This document shows positions 7,131-13,837 of a stretch of DNA of 18,444 bases, piece after piece (within the stretch, counting starts at the first letter, position 1; each line of letters begins with the position of its first letter). The DNA lies in NCBI GenBank assembly GCA_003820635.1, contig RPOS01000055.1, positions 1 to 18,444 on the forward strand. Reading direction: 5' to 3'. Position numbers and translations under genes: made by a program. The stretch is from Verrucomicrobiaceae bacterium (GTDB lineage Bacteria > Verrucomicrobiota > Verrucomicrobiae > Verrucomicrobiales > Akkermansiaceae). Below the pieces are notes generated by a model. It saw nothing but the letters and a program-made list of their open reading frames with translations, was not told where the DNA came from and did no database searches.

Positions 7131-7364
7131 ATGAGCCGCATCAAGACCCACGTCAAAAAAGGCGACGAAGTCGAAATCATCACCGGTAACCAAAAAGGCA
7201 AGCGCGGCACCGTGCTGCTGGTGAATGCCGAAAAAGGCCGCGTCGTCGTCGAAGGCGGCCGCCCCGTCAAGAAGGCCACCAAGGCCAGCGAGGCCGATCC
7301 CTCCGGCGGCATCAAGACCATCGACGGATCCATCCACATCTCCAACGTCAAGAAAGTGGGCTGA
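7131..7364 (+). CDS. rplX: 50S ribosomal protein L24, short form
   Basis: L24 starts large-subunit assembly and lies near the tunnel exit. The KOW motif is clear: [20 protein letters not shown] at residues 7-26. The middle part [17 protein letters not shown] also fits. The product ends at residue 77, directly after this strand, whereas Escherichia coli L24 has 104 residues with a further C-terminal hairpin. I looked in the other frames after the stop and saw no lost C-terminal part, so this looks like a natural short form rather than a frameshift. Confidence 0.92.
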   Translation: MSRIKTHVKKGDEVEIITGNQKGKRGTVLLVNAEKGRVVVEGGRPVKKATKASEADPSGGIKTIDGSIHISNVKKVG

Positions 7365-7433
7365 TTCCGCCCCGCGGAACCCGCCCGCGCTTAAGCGCAA
7401 ACACACACAACCGCGCTGACCCGCAAAAAAACA

Positions 7434-8018
7434 ATGAGCACACCAGCACTGCAACAACACTACCTCGACAAGGTGGTGCCGGCCTTGAAGAAAAAGCTCG
7501 GCTACACCAACATCCATCAGGTCCCACGCCTCGAAAAAATCGTCGTCACCTCCTGCATGGGCAAGGCCCCGGACCGCAAGGTCGCCGTGGATGACGCCGT
7601 GGCCGAGATCGCCAAGATCACCGGCCAGAAACCATCCGTCACCTATTCGAAGAAATCCGTCGCCAACTTCAAGCTGCGCGAGGGTGAAGTCCTCGGTGCC
7701 CGCGTCACGCTGCGCGGAGCCCGCATGTGGGAATTCATGCACCGCTTCATCCACATCACCGCGCCCAACATCCGGGACTTCCGCGGTATTTCCTCCAAGT
7801 CCTTCGACGGCCGCGGCAACTACGCCTGCGGCATTCAGGATCAGTCGATCTTCCCGGAGATCGAGATCGACCAGATCAAGCGCCCGATCGGCTTCGACCT
7901 GATTTTCGTCACCTCCGCCCCGACCGATGCCGAAGGACGCGCCCTGCTCATGGAGTTGGGAATGCCGTTCCGCGACATGAAGAAAGCCAACGAAGTCGAG
8001 GCTCCCGCCGCAGTCTGA
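7434..8018 (+). CDS. rplE: 50S ribosomal protein L5
   Basis: L5 binds 5S rRNA and contacts the P-site tRNA. The product has 194 residues, slightly longer than the usual 180. Motifs are HYLDKVVPALKKKLGYTN, GQKPSVTYSKKSVANFKLRE and the C-terminal GLDI-like region IFPEIEIDQIKRPIGFD. It follows rplX after a 69-base spacer, and the ATG at 7434 is preceded by an A-rich stretch (AAAAAAACA), one of two starts without C at -1. rpsH follows after 38 bases; rpsN, which normally lies between them, is missing. Confidence 0.96.
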   Translation: MSTPALQQHYLDKVVPALKKKLGYTNIHQVPRLEKIVVTSCMGKAPDRKVAVDDAVAEIAKITGQKPSVTYSKKSVANFKLREGEVLGARVTLRGARMWEFMHRFIHITAPNIRDFRGISSKSFDGRGNYACGIQDQSIFPEIEIDQIKRPIGFDLIFVTSAPTDAEGRALLMELGMPFRDMKKANEVEAPAAV

Positions 8019-8056
8019 CCTGCCACTTCCCAAGAACCATTTAAAGAATCACCACC

Positions 8057-8452
8057 ATGGCAGTTCTAACCGATCCCATCGCCGATTTCCTCACGCGTTT
8101 CAAAAACGCCGCCCGCGCCGGCAACGAGGAGTTCACCGCGCCCTATTCCAAGATCAAGGCGGACATCGCCCGCATTCTTCAGGAAGAAGGCTACATCTGG
8201 AATTACGAAGTCGTCACCGGCAAGCGCACCGGCCTTAAGGTCAAGCCCCGCTTCGTGGACGGCCGTCCGGTCCTCACTGATCTCAAGCGCGTTTCCACTC
8301 CCGGCCGCCGCCACTACGTCGGCGCTGGAGAAATCCCGCGCGTCATGTCCGGCCTCGGCATCTCCATCCTTTCCACCTCGAAAGGCGTGATGTCCGGCGG
8401 CAATGCAAAACGTCAGAAACTCGGCGGCGAACTCCTCGCCAACGTCTGGTAA
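8057..8452 (+). CDS. rpsH: 30S ribosomal protein S8
   Basis: S8 binds the central domain of 16S rRNA and in Escherichia coli represses the spc operon. The 131 residues show the family start LTDPIADFLTRFKNA and the C-terminal signature GLGISILSTSKGVMSG followed by LGGELLANVW. It is complete. The ATG at 8057 is preceded by CACCACC and has no Shine-Dalgarno sequence. No S8-like target stem was recognised near rplE. Confidence 0.96.
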   Translation: MAVLTDPIADFLTRFKNAARAGNEEFTAPYSKIKADIARILQEEGYIWNYEVVTGKRTGLKVKPRFVDGRPVLTDLKRVSTPGRRHYVGAGEIPRVMSGLGISILSTSKGVMSGGNAKRQKLGGELLANVW

Positions 8453-8482
8453 ACCCATAACTCGCGAAAGGAACACATCACC

Positions 8483-9022
8483 ATGTCACGAGTCGGACTC
8501 AAACCAATCTCGCTTCCCGAAAAAGTCGCCGTCAAACTCGACGGCCGCACCGTCGTGGTCGAAGGCCCCAAGGGCAAACTCGACTTCGATCTTCCCGAGG
8601 GCATCTCGCTCAAAAACGAGGACGGCAACGTCATCGTTTCCCGAGCCACCGAAGCCCGCCAGACCCGCGCCCTCCACGGCACCGCCCGCAGCCTGATCAA
8701 CAACATGATCATCGGCGTTTCCAAGGGCTTCGTGAAGGACCTGGAAATCCACGGCGTCGGCCTCCGCGCCGCCGTCAAAGGCAAGGATCTGGATCTTTCC
8801 CTCGGCCGCTCCCACCCGCTGCTCCACCCGATCCCCTCCGGACTCACCGTCACGGTGAACGAAAACACCAAGATCAAGGTGGAAGGCATCGACAAACAGC
8901 TCGTCGGCCAGTTCGCCGCCGAAGTGCGCGGCTACTACCCGCCCGAGCCTTACAAGGGCAAGGGAGTCCGCTATTCCGATGAGCACGTGCGCCGCAAGGA
9001 AGGCAAGAGTGTCGGTAAATAA
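8483..9022 (+). CDS. rplF: 50S ribosomal protein L6
   Basis: L6 has two related domains and lies near the factor-binding site of the large subunit. The 179 residues begin [17 protein letters not shown] and include the second-domain start [19 protein letters not shown] and the C-terminal signature [20 protein letters not shown] (about residues 154-173). A moderate Shine-Dalgarno sequence (AAAGGA at 8467-8472) precedes the ATG, making this one of only two genes in the run with such a site. Confidence 0.97.
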   Translation: MSRVGLKPISLPEKVAVKLDGRTVVVEGPKGKLDFDLPEGISLKNEDGNVIVSRATEARQTRALHGTARSLINNMIIGVSKGFVKDLEIHGVGLRAAVKGKDLDLSLGRSHPLLHPIPSGLTVTVNENTKIKVEGIDKQLVGQFAAEVRGYYPPEPYKGKGVRYSDEHVRRKEGKSVGK

Positions 9023-9042
9023 CCTCCAACCATTTTGGCACC

Positions 9043-9399
9043 ATGAGCACCATCAATCGCAAGACGATCCGCCAGCGCATTCACAAACGCATCCGCCGCA
9101 AAGTCACCGGCACTGCGGAGCGCCCGCGCCTCGCCGTCCATTACTCGAATCAGCACATCTACGCCCAGGTCATCGACGACTCGGTCGGCAAGACTCTCGT
9201 TTCCGCGTCCACCATGGACAAGAGCTTCGAGAAGGCATCGGCCAACGTCGAGAGCGCCCAGAAAGTCGGTCAACTCCTCGCCGAGCGCGCCAAGGGTTCC
9301 AACATCAGCGCCGTGGTCTTCGACCGCGGCGGCCACCTCTACCACGGCAAGGTAAAAGCCCTCGCGGATGCAGCGCGTGAAGCCGGCCTCCAATTCTAA
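9043..9399 (+). CDS. rplR: 50S ribosomal protein L18
   Basis: L18 carries 5S rRNA into the large subunit. The 118 residues fit the family: an Arg/Lys-rich N-terminus ([20 protein letters not shown]), [18 protein letters not shown], and the C-terminal [19 protein letters not shown] with AAREAGLQF. It lies between rplF and rpsE as usual. The ATG at 9043 has the context GGCACC and no Shine-Dalgarno sequence. Confidence 0.97.
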   Translation: MSTINRKTIRQRIHKRIRRKVTGTAERPRLAVHYSNQHIYAQVIDDSVGKTLVSASTMDKSFEKASANVESAQKVGQLLAERAKGSNISAVVFDRGGHLYHGKVKALADAAREAGLQF

Positions 9400-9420
9400 C
9401 GCCCTGACCCGACACACATC

Positions 9421-10107
9421 ATGGTAACAATTCCAGACAACGAAACTCCTGCCTCCGTCGAAGCCGCAGCTCCCGCGCCCGCACTGGGACCGGTGGCCAA
9501 TTCCGGCTCGCAACAAGGCGGCTATCAAGGCAACCGCGGCCAGGGCGGCGGATACCAAGGCGGCGGCGGAGGCCGCGGCCGTGGCGGCCCGCGCCGTGAA
9601 GAGCGCGCCGCCCCCACCGATTCCGAAGGCAACGAGCTTTCCGAAAAGGTCGTCTTCATCAACCGCTGCGCCAAGGTCGTCAAAGGCGGCCGTCGCTTCA
9701 GCTTCTCCGCGCTCGTCGTCTCCGGCGACAAGATCGGCAAGGTCGGCCTCGGCTTCGGCAAGGCCAACGAAGTGGCCGACGCCATCAAGAAAGCCAGCGA
9801 GGGTGCCCGCAAGGTGCTCAAGCCGATGAGCATCGTGGATGGCACCATCCCGCACGAAATCTACGCCGAATACGGCGGCGGCAAGGTGCTGCTCAAGCCC
9901 GCCTCGCCCGGAACGGGCATCATCGCCGGTGGCGGTGTGCGCGCCGTCTGCGAAGCCGTCGGCATCCGCGACATTCTCGCCAAGTCGATGGGTTCCTCCA
10001 ACCACGCCAACGTGGTGAAAGCCACCCTCAAGGCCCTCTCCCAACTCCGCACCCGCGACCAGGTTCTCGGCTCCCGCGGCAAGAAGAAAAAAGAAAAGGC
10101 CATCTGA
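9421..10107 (+). CDS. rpsE: 30S ribosomal protein S5 with long Gly/Arg-rich N-terminal extension
   Basis: S5 helps set decoding accuracy and, with S3 and S4, surrounds the mRNA entry channel. The conserved core starts near residue 73 with [20 protein letters not shown] and continues through [11 protein letters not shown] and [19 protein letters not shown] to YGS-like [13 protein letters not shown]. The family is normally about 165-175 residues; this protein has 228. The extra N-terminal part (about 60 residues) is a disordered segment: acidic/Ala-Pro-rich at first, then repeats such as [16 protein letters not shown] and GRGRGGPRR (residues 33-59). A later start is unlikely because the frame is continuous, has normal codon use and no internal Met precedes the core. 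rpmD (L30), the usual next gene, is absent. Confidence 0.95.
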   Translation: MVTIPDNETPASVEAAAPAPALGPVANSGSQQGGYQGNRGQGGGYQGGGGGRGRGGPRREERAAPTDSEGNELSEKVVFINRCAKVVKGGRRFSFSALVVSGDKIGKVGLGFGKANEVADAIKKASEGARKVLKPMSIVDGTIPHEIYAEYGGGKVLLKPASPGTGIIAGGGVRAVCEAVGIRDILAKSMGSSNHANVVKATLKALSQLRTRDQVLGSRGKKKKEKAI

Positions 10108-10140
10108 CCGATCCGTCCCATCCGACTGATCTGACCGATC
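10102..10140. repeat. Direct repeat ATCTGACCGATC in the rpsE-rplO junction
   Basis: The 12-mer ATCTGACCGATC occurs at 10102-10113, including the rpsE stop, and again at 10129-10140, with a related unit GACTGATC between. The array of CTGACCGATC-like units ends 16 bases before the rplO ATG. It occupies the place where rpmD lies in most bacteria. It is short-period and unlike the other two spacer repeats in sequence. Confidence 0.65.
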
Positions 10141-10156
10141 TAACAAAATCAAAGAC

Positions 10157-10600
10157 ATGCAACTTCACAACTACAGCCCCAACCCCGGAGCCAAGCGCCG
10201 GGTGAAACGCCTCGGCTGCGGCGAAAGTTCCGGCCACGGCAAGACCTCCTGCAAGGGCAACAAGGGCCAGAAAGCCCGTTCCGGCAGCGGCACCCGCGTC
10301 GGCTTCGAGGGCGGCCAGATGCCGCTTCACCGCCGCCTGCCCAAGCGCGGTTTCAACAACTTCGACTTCCGCGATGTCATCGGCGTGGTCAACGTCGGCG
10401 ATCTCGACGGCCGTTTCGAGGCAGGCGCGCTCATCAACGAGGAATCCCTCCGCAAGGCAGGCCTCCTCAATGGCCGCTGCGACCAAGTGAAACTGCTTGC
10501 CGACGGCGAGGTGGAAAAGGCTTACACCGTAGAGGTGAACAAGGTCAGCGCCTCCGCCCGTGCCAAGATCGAAAAGGCCGGTGGCACGATCAAGGCCTGA
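10157..10600 (+). CDS. rplO: 50S ribosomal protein L15
   Basis: L15 is a late assembly protein with a long N-terminal extension into 23S rRNA. The 147 residues begin with the family pattern LHNYSPNPGAKRRVKRLGCG followed by GHGKTSCKGNKGQKARSG and FEGGQMPLHRRLPKRGF. The C-terminal domain ends in SASARAKIEKAGGTIKA. It directly follows rpsE because rpmD is missing. A 111-base spacer with a hairpin and a possible promoter separates it from secY. Confidence 0.97.
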   Translation: MQLHNYSPNPGAKRRVKRLGCGESSGHGKTSCKGNKGQKARSGSGTRVGFEGGQMPLHRRLPKRGFNNFDFRDVIGVVNVGDLDGRFEAGALINEESLRKAGLLNGRCDQVKLLADGEVEKAYTVEVNKVSASARAKIEKAGGTIKA

Positions 10601-10645
10601 TGGCCCGCGCCGCTCCGCCCTTTTTCAATTCCTGATTTCCGGTGG

Positions 10646-10665
10646 GGAAGCGCTTGCTCGCTTCC
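10646..10665 (+). other. Perfect 7-bp hairpin between rplO and secY
   Basis: GGAAGCG (10646-10652) and CGCTTCC (10659-10665) form a perfect stem with the six-base loop CTTGCT; one G-T and one G-C pair may extend it outward. No T-tract follows, so it is not a standard intrinsic terminator. It overlaps the possible -35 element of the secY promoter. Confidence 0.5.
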
Positions 10666-10681
10666 TCATCGCGTATATAAC
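10654..10681 (+). promoter_or_regulatory. Possible sigma70-type promoter for secY-adk-map
   Basis: TTGCTC (10654-10659) and TATAAC (10676-10681) are spaced by 16 bases. The -10 element matches five of six consensus bases; the -35 element matches three. The surrounding TATATAAC is the most promoter-like sequence in the operon spacers. It lies 31 bases before the secY ATG. Confidence 0.4.
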
Positions 10682-10711
10682 CCGCGCGTCTTTTCCTTCA
10701 TCTAACCCGTC

Positions 10712-12211
10712 ATGATTTCCGCCTTCGCCAACACATGGAAAATCCCGGAACTCCGGGACCGCATTCTCTTCACCCTTGCCCTGATCGTCATCATCCGCCT
10801 GGGCGTGCACATCACGCTGCCCGGGGTGGACGCAACCGTCATCGCGGAGTGGCTCAAGGATGTGCAGAAGCAGGATCCCACCAGCCCCACCGGAGGCATC
10901 ACCGCGCTGCTCACTGTATTCTCCGGTGGTGGTCTCCAACAGGCCGGCATCTTCGCGCTCGGCATCATGCCTTACATCTCCGCATCCATCATGGTGCAGC
11001 TCATGACGGCGGTGGTGCCCAAGCTCTCCCGCCTCGCACGCGAGGACGGCGGACGCCAGAAGATCACGCAATACACCCGCTACATCACCATTGCCATCGC
11101 GCTGGTGCAGGGGTTCTTTGTCGCAAAGTCCCTCACCAATCCCGGCAGCATCCCCTACATGTCCGGCATCGAGCGCTTCGGTAATCTGGTTCCGGATCCT
11201 TCCGCGATGTGGATGGTTCTCACTGTGCTGACCATCGTTGCCGGAACCGTGCTGCTCATGTGGATCGGCGATCAAATCACCGAGAAAGGCATCGGCAACG
11301 GAACCTCCATCATCATCACGGTGAATATCATCTCCGCCCTGCCCGGCGCGCTGATCCAGGCATGGAAATACTTTGTCACCGGTGATGCCGGCTCCTTCCG
11401 GGCCATCATGATGGTGGTGATGATCGCGCTGTTGCTCATTGTGATTGCGGCCACCGTTTCGATCACCCAGGCGCAGCGCCGAATCGCGGTGCAATACGCC
11501 AAGCGCGTGGTGGGCCGCAAACAATTCGGCGGACAAACGCAGTATCTGCCGCTCAAGGTCAACTACGCCGGCGTGATGCCGATCATTTTTGCCTCGGCAG
11601 TGCTTTCGCTCCCGCCGATGATGCTGCAATGGTTCTTCTCCGGCCAGCCATGGGCCACCAAGATCTATGGCGAACTCGTCGGTGGCGGCACCTGGTATTA
11701 CATTCTCGGCGGCATCGGCATCTTCCTGTTCTCCTACTTCTGGGTGGCGATGATGTTCCAGCCCTCGCAGATCGCAGAGGACCTCAAGCGCAACGGCGGC
11801 TACATCCCCGGGGTGCGCCCCGGCAAGCCGACCGCTGATTTCCTCGACTTCACCATGACCCGCCTGACCTTTGCGGGCGCGATTTTCCTGACCTTTCTGT
11901 TCGTCCTTCCGGTGGGTGTCGGCGCTGTGGTCGGCCTGCCGCCCGGTTCGCTGGTGCTCCAGTTCTTCGGCGGCACATCGCTGCTCATCATGGTGGGCGT
12001 GGTGCTCGACGTGATGCGTCAGGTGGAAACCCAGTTGCTCCAGAAGCACTACGACGGCTTCCTGCGCAAGGGCAAACTCAAGGGTCGCTATGACCGCCTC
12101 AACCAGGGCAGCAACGCCGCGCCGCGCACCGCCATCGTCTATCTTTGGACGGTCATCGCAGTGCTCATCGTGCTGGGCATCACGGCATACATTTACAAGA
12201 GCGTCCATTGA
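10712..12211 (+). CDS. secY: Protein translocase subunit SecY with extra C-terminal membrane segment
   Basis: SecY is the channel of the Sec translocon in the inner membrane. The protein has 499 residues against about 440 in most bacteria. The N-terminal helix and plug region (ELRDRILFTLALIVIIRLGV, then a loop to FSGGGLQQAGIFALGIMPYI) and the motifs RLAREDGGRQKITQYTRY and QRRIAVQYAKRVVGRK are typical. The family normally ends after a stretch like HYDGFLRKGKLKGR (about residues 445-459). Here about 40 residues follow, including a further hydrophobic segment at about 473-494 (TAIVYLWTVIAVLIVLGITA). This would make an eleventh membrane helix and place the short end (YKSVH) outside the cytoplasm. 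The stop overlaps the adk start. Confidence 0.97.
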   Translation: MISAFANTWKIPELRDRILFTLALIVIIRLGVHITLPGVDATVIAEWLKDVQKQDPTSPTGGITALLTVFSGGGLQQAGIFALGIMPYISASIMVQLMTAVVPKLSRLAREDGGRQKITQYTRYITIAIALVQGFFVAKSLTNPGSIPYMSGIERFGNLVPDPSAMWMVLTVLTIVAGTVLLMWIGDQITEKGIGNGTSIIITVNIISALPGALIQAWKYFVTGDAGSFRAIMMVVMIALLLIVIAATVSITQAQRRIAVQYAKRVVGRKQFGGQTQYLPLKVNYAGVMPIIFASAVLSLPPMMLQWFFSGQPWATKIYGELVGGGTWYYILGGIGIFLFSYFWVAMMFQPSQIAEDLKRNGGYIPGVRPGKPTADFLDFTMTRLTFAGAIFLTFLFVLPVGVGAVVGLPPGSLVLQFFGGTSLLIMVGVVLDVMRQVETQLLQKHYDGFLRKGKLKGRYDRLNQGSNAAPRTAIVYLWTVIAVLIVLGITAYIYKSVH

Positions 12212-12864
12212 GCGATTCAAACGCCAGACCGCTCCGCGTTGTCCTGTTAGGCCCGCCCGCCTCTGGCAAGGGCACCCAGGGGCGGAGACTGGCGGACCAT
12301 CTTGGTCTGGCCTATCTCGGCACCGGCGCGCTCCTGCGGGAGCAAGTGGAAAACGCCACCCCGCTCGGAGAACTCGCCGAACCCATACTGGCTCGTGGCG
12401 AATATCTGCCGGACGATCTGATGTGCCGTATCCTCGGCGATTGGCTCGAATGCCAGACCGGCGGCTGGGTGCTCGATGGCTTCCCGCGCAGCCTGCCGCA
12501 GGCGGAATTTCTCGATGCCTGGCTGGCCGGGCAAGGGCAGCGCCTCGACGCGGCCATCCTGCTGGACGTCCCCTACGAGGTGCTGGTTTCCCGCATCCGC
12601 AAACGGGTGGAGTGCCCGGACTGCCGCTGGACGGGACAGGACCACCAGACCCATGCGAATGCTCAGTGCCCGGTGTGCCGCACGCCCGCACTGCCCCGCG
12701 CGGATGACAGCGAGGAAAATTTCACCAAGCGACACCGCGAGTTCACGCGCCACACCCTGCCGGTGATCGAACACTATCAGAAACTCAAGCTGCTGGAATC
12801 CTGCTCCGCCACCGCAACGCAGGACGAGGTCGCCGCCAGGCTCCTGCAACTTCTGCACTGCTGA
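12208..12864 (+). CDS. adk: Adenylate kinase, zinc-type LID, TTG start
   Basis: Adenylate kinase interconverts ATP plus AMP and two ADP. I place the start at TTG 12208, which overlaps the secY stop by four bases (TTGA), a typical sign of translational coupling. This gives 218 residues. The P-loop is GPPASGKGT at residues 15-23, with Ala where the family usually has Gly. The signature LDGFPRSLPQAEF follows near residue 90. The LID domain has four cysteines in CPDC (136-139) and CPVC (154-157), as in the zinc-binding long form. RADDSEENFTKRHREF and TLPVIEHY match the C-terminal part. The longer frame that starts inside secY at 12145 is rejected because it adds non-family residues. Confidence 0.93.
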   Translation: MSDSNARPLRVVLLGPPASGKGTQGRRLADHLGLAYLGTGALLREQVENATPLGELAEPILARGEYLPDDLMCRILGDWLECQTGGWVLDGFPRSLPQAEFLDAWLAGQGQRLDAAILLDVPYEVLVSRIRKRVECPDCRWTGQDHQTHANAQCPVCRTPALPRADDSEENFTKRHREFTRHTLPVIEHYQKLKLLESCSATATQDEVAARLLQLLHC

Positions 12865-12900
12865 ATCATCCCCTGTTTGAAATTTAGTATTTTCCACATC

Positions 12901-13701
12901 ATGCGCCGTCACCGCATTCCCATCAAGTCGCCCCGAGAGATCGAATCCATGCGGCTGGCTGGCGGTATTGCCTCCACCATCCTGCAGACTTTGGCCCGCG
13001 AGGTGGCGCCCGGCTGCACCACTGGCGAGATCGACCGGTTCGCCGGCGAGTTGATGCGCGAGCACGACTGCCGCAGCGCCTTTCTCAACTACCGCGGCTT
13101 TCCCGGCCAGATTTGCATCTCCGTCAACGAGGAGGTGGTCCACGGCATCGGCGGCCCGCGCCGCATCATGCCGGGGGACATCGTCAAGATCGACGTCGGC
13201 ATCATCAAGAGCGGCTTCATCGGCGATAATGCCACCACCGTGGCCGCCGGGGACATTCCGCTGGAAACCAAGCGCCTGCTGTCCGCCACCGAGCAATCAT
13301 TGTTCGAGGCCATCTCCCATGCCCGCGCCGGCCGCCGCCTGGCCGACCTTTGCGGCTCGGTGGAGGCCTTCGTCAAACCCAAGGGCTTCACCGTGGTGCG
13401 CGAGTTCGTCGGCCACGGCGTGGGCCGCCGGCTGCACGAGGAGCCGCAGGTGCCGAACTACCGCCCCAATGGCAAATCCCCGACGCTCATGCCCGGCATG
13501 ACGCTCGCCATCGAGCCGATGGTCAACGCAGGCGTCCCGTCTGTTAGAATTCTCGACGACGGATGGACGGTCATCACCGAGGACCGCAAACCATCCGCGC
13601 ATTTCGAGCACACCGTGCTGGTGACGGCCGGCGAGCCGGAAATCCTCACCGCCCGTCCACGTGAGGCGCTGCCGGAAATGTTCGGCCTGCCGCCGTTCTG
13701 A
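12901..13701 (+). CDS. map: Methionine aminopeptidase, type I
   Basis: Map removes the initiator methionine from new proteins at the ribosome. With the ATG at 12901 the product has 266 residues. The five metal ligands of the family are present: Asp98 (KIDVG), Asp109 (IGDNATT), His172 (GHGVGR), Glu205 (AIEPM) and Glu236 (FEHTV), each one position beyond the Escherichia coli numbering. The substrate-site histidine is in VVHGIGG. The N-terminus RIPIKSPREIESMRLAGGI is typical. An in-frame TTG at 12877 would add eight residues, but ATG with C at -1 fits the pattern of the run. The secY-adk-map order is common; infA and the alpha operon do not follow. Confidence 0.95.
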   Translation: MRRHRIPIKSPREIESMRLAGGIASTILQTLAREVAPGCTTGEIDRFAGELMREHDCRSAFLNYRGFPGQICISVNEEVVHGIGGPRRIMPGDIVKIDVGIIKSGFIGDNATTVAAGDIPLETKRLLSATEQSLFEAISHARAGRRLADLCGSVEAFVKPKGFTVVREFVGHGVGRRLHEEPQVPNYRPNGKSPTLMPGMTLAIEPMVNAGVPSVRILDDGWTVITEDRKPSAHFEHTVLVTAGEPEILTARPREALPEMFGLPPF

Positions 13702-13729
13702 GCGGGTTGTGCCGTGCTGCCTGCCGGGG

Positions 13730-13747
13730 GGCGGACTTCGGTTCGCC
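13730..13747 (+). terminator. Possible hairpin terminator after map (TTCG tetraloop)
   Basis: GGCGGAC (13730-13736), the loop TTCG and GTTCGCC (13741-13747) form a 7-bp stem with one G-T pair and the very stable C(TTCG)G loop. It lies 29 bases after the map stop, between convergent genes. No T-tract follows, so termination is only suggested by its place. The rest of the 136-base spacer (13702-13837) shows nothing else. Confidence 0.3.
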
Positions 13748-13837
13748 AACTGGACCGTCCGGCGACTTGGCAGCCTGATCGTGAGCGTAAACCAATAGAA
13801 ATTTGCCCGGCGGTTTCTCCTGAGCTGCCGGCGTGAA

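Noticed and set aside
10594..10625. GGCC-TGAT-GGCC hairpin and the T run at 10620-10625 as a terminator of the ribosomal operon
   Set aside because: The stem has only four pairs and the T run lies about 20 bases downstream, too far for intrinsic termination.
12145..12207. Longer adk frame starting inside secY
   Set aside because: The added residues are the shifted reading of the SecY C-terminus; the TTG overlapping the secY stop gives a normal family start.
10625..12691. Long open frame of 688 codons on the minus strand opposite secY and adk
   Set aside because: It is antisense to two clearly identified genes, has His/Asp/Glu/Gly-rich low-complexity composition and no recognisable domain. 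In GC-rich DNA the frame opposite a gene often stays open.
12877..12900. TTG at 12877 as an earlier start of map
   Set aside because: It lies in an AT-rich spacer, adds eight residues not typical of the family, and the ATG at 12901 fits the start pattern of the run.
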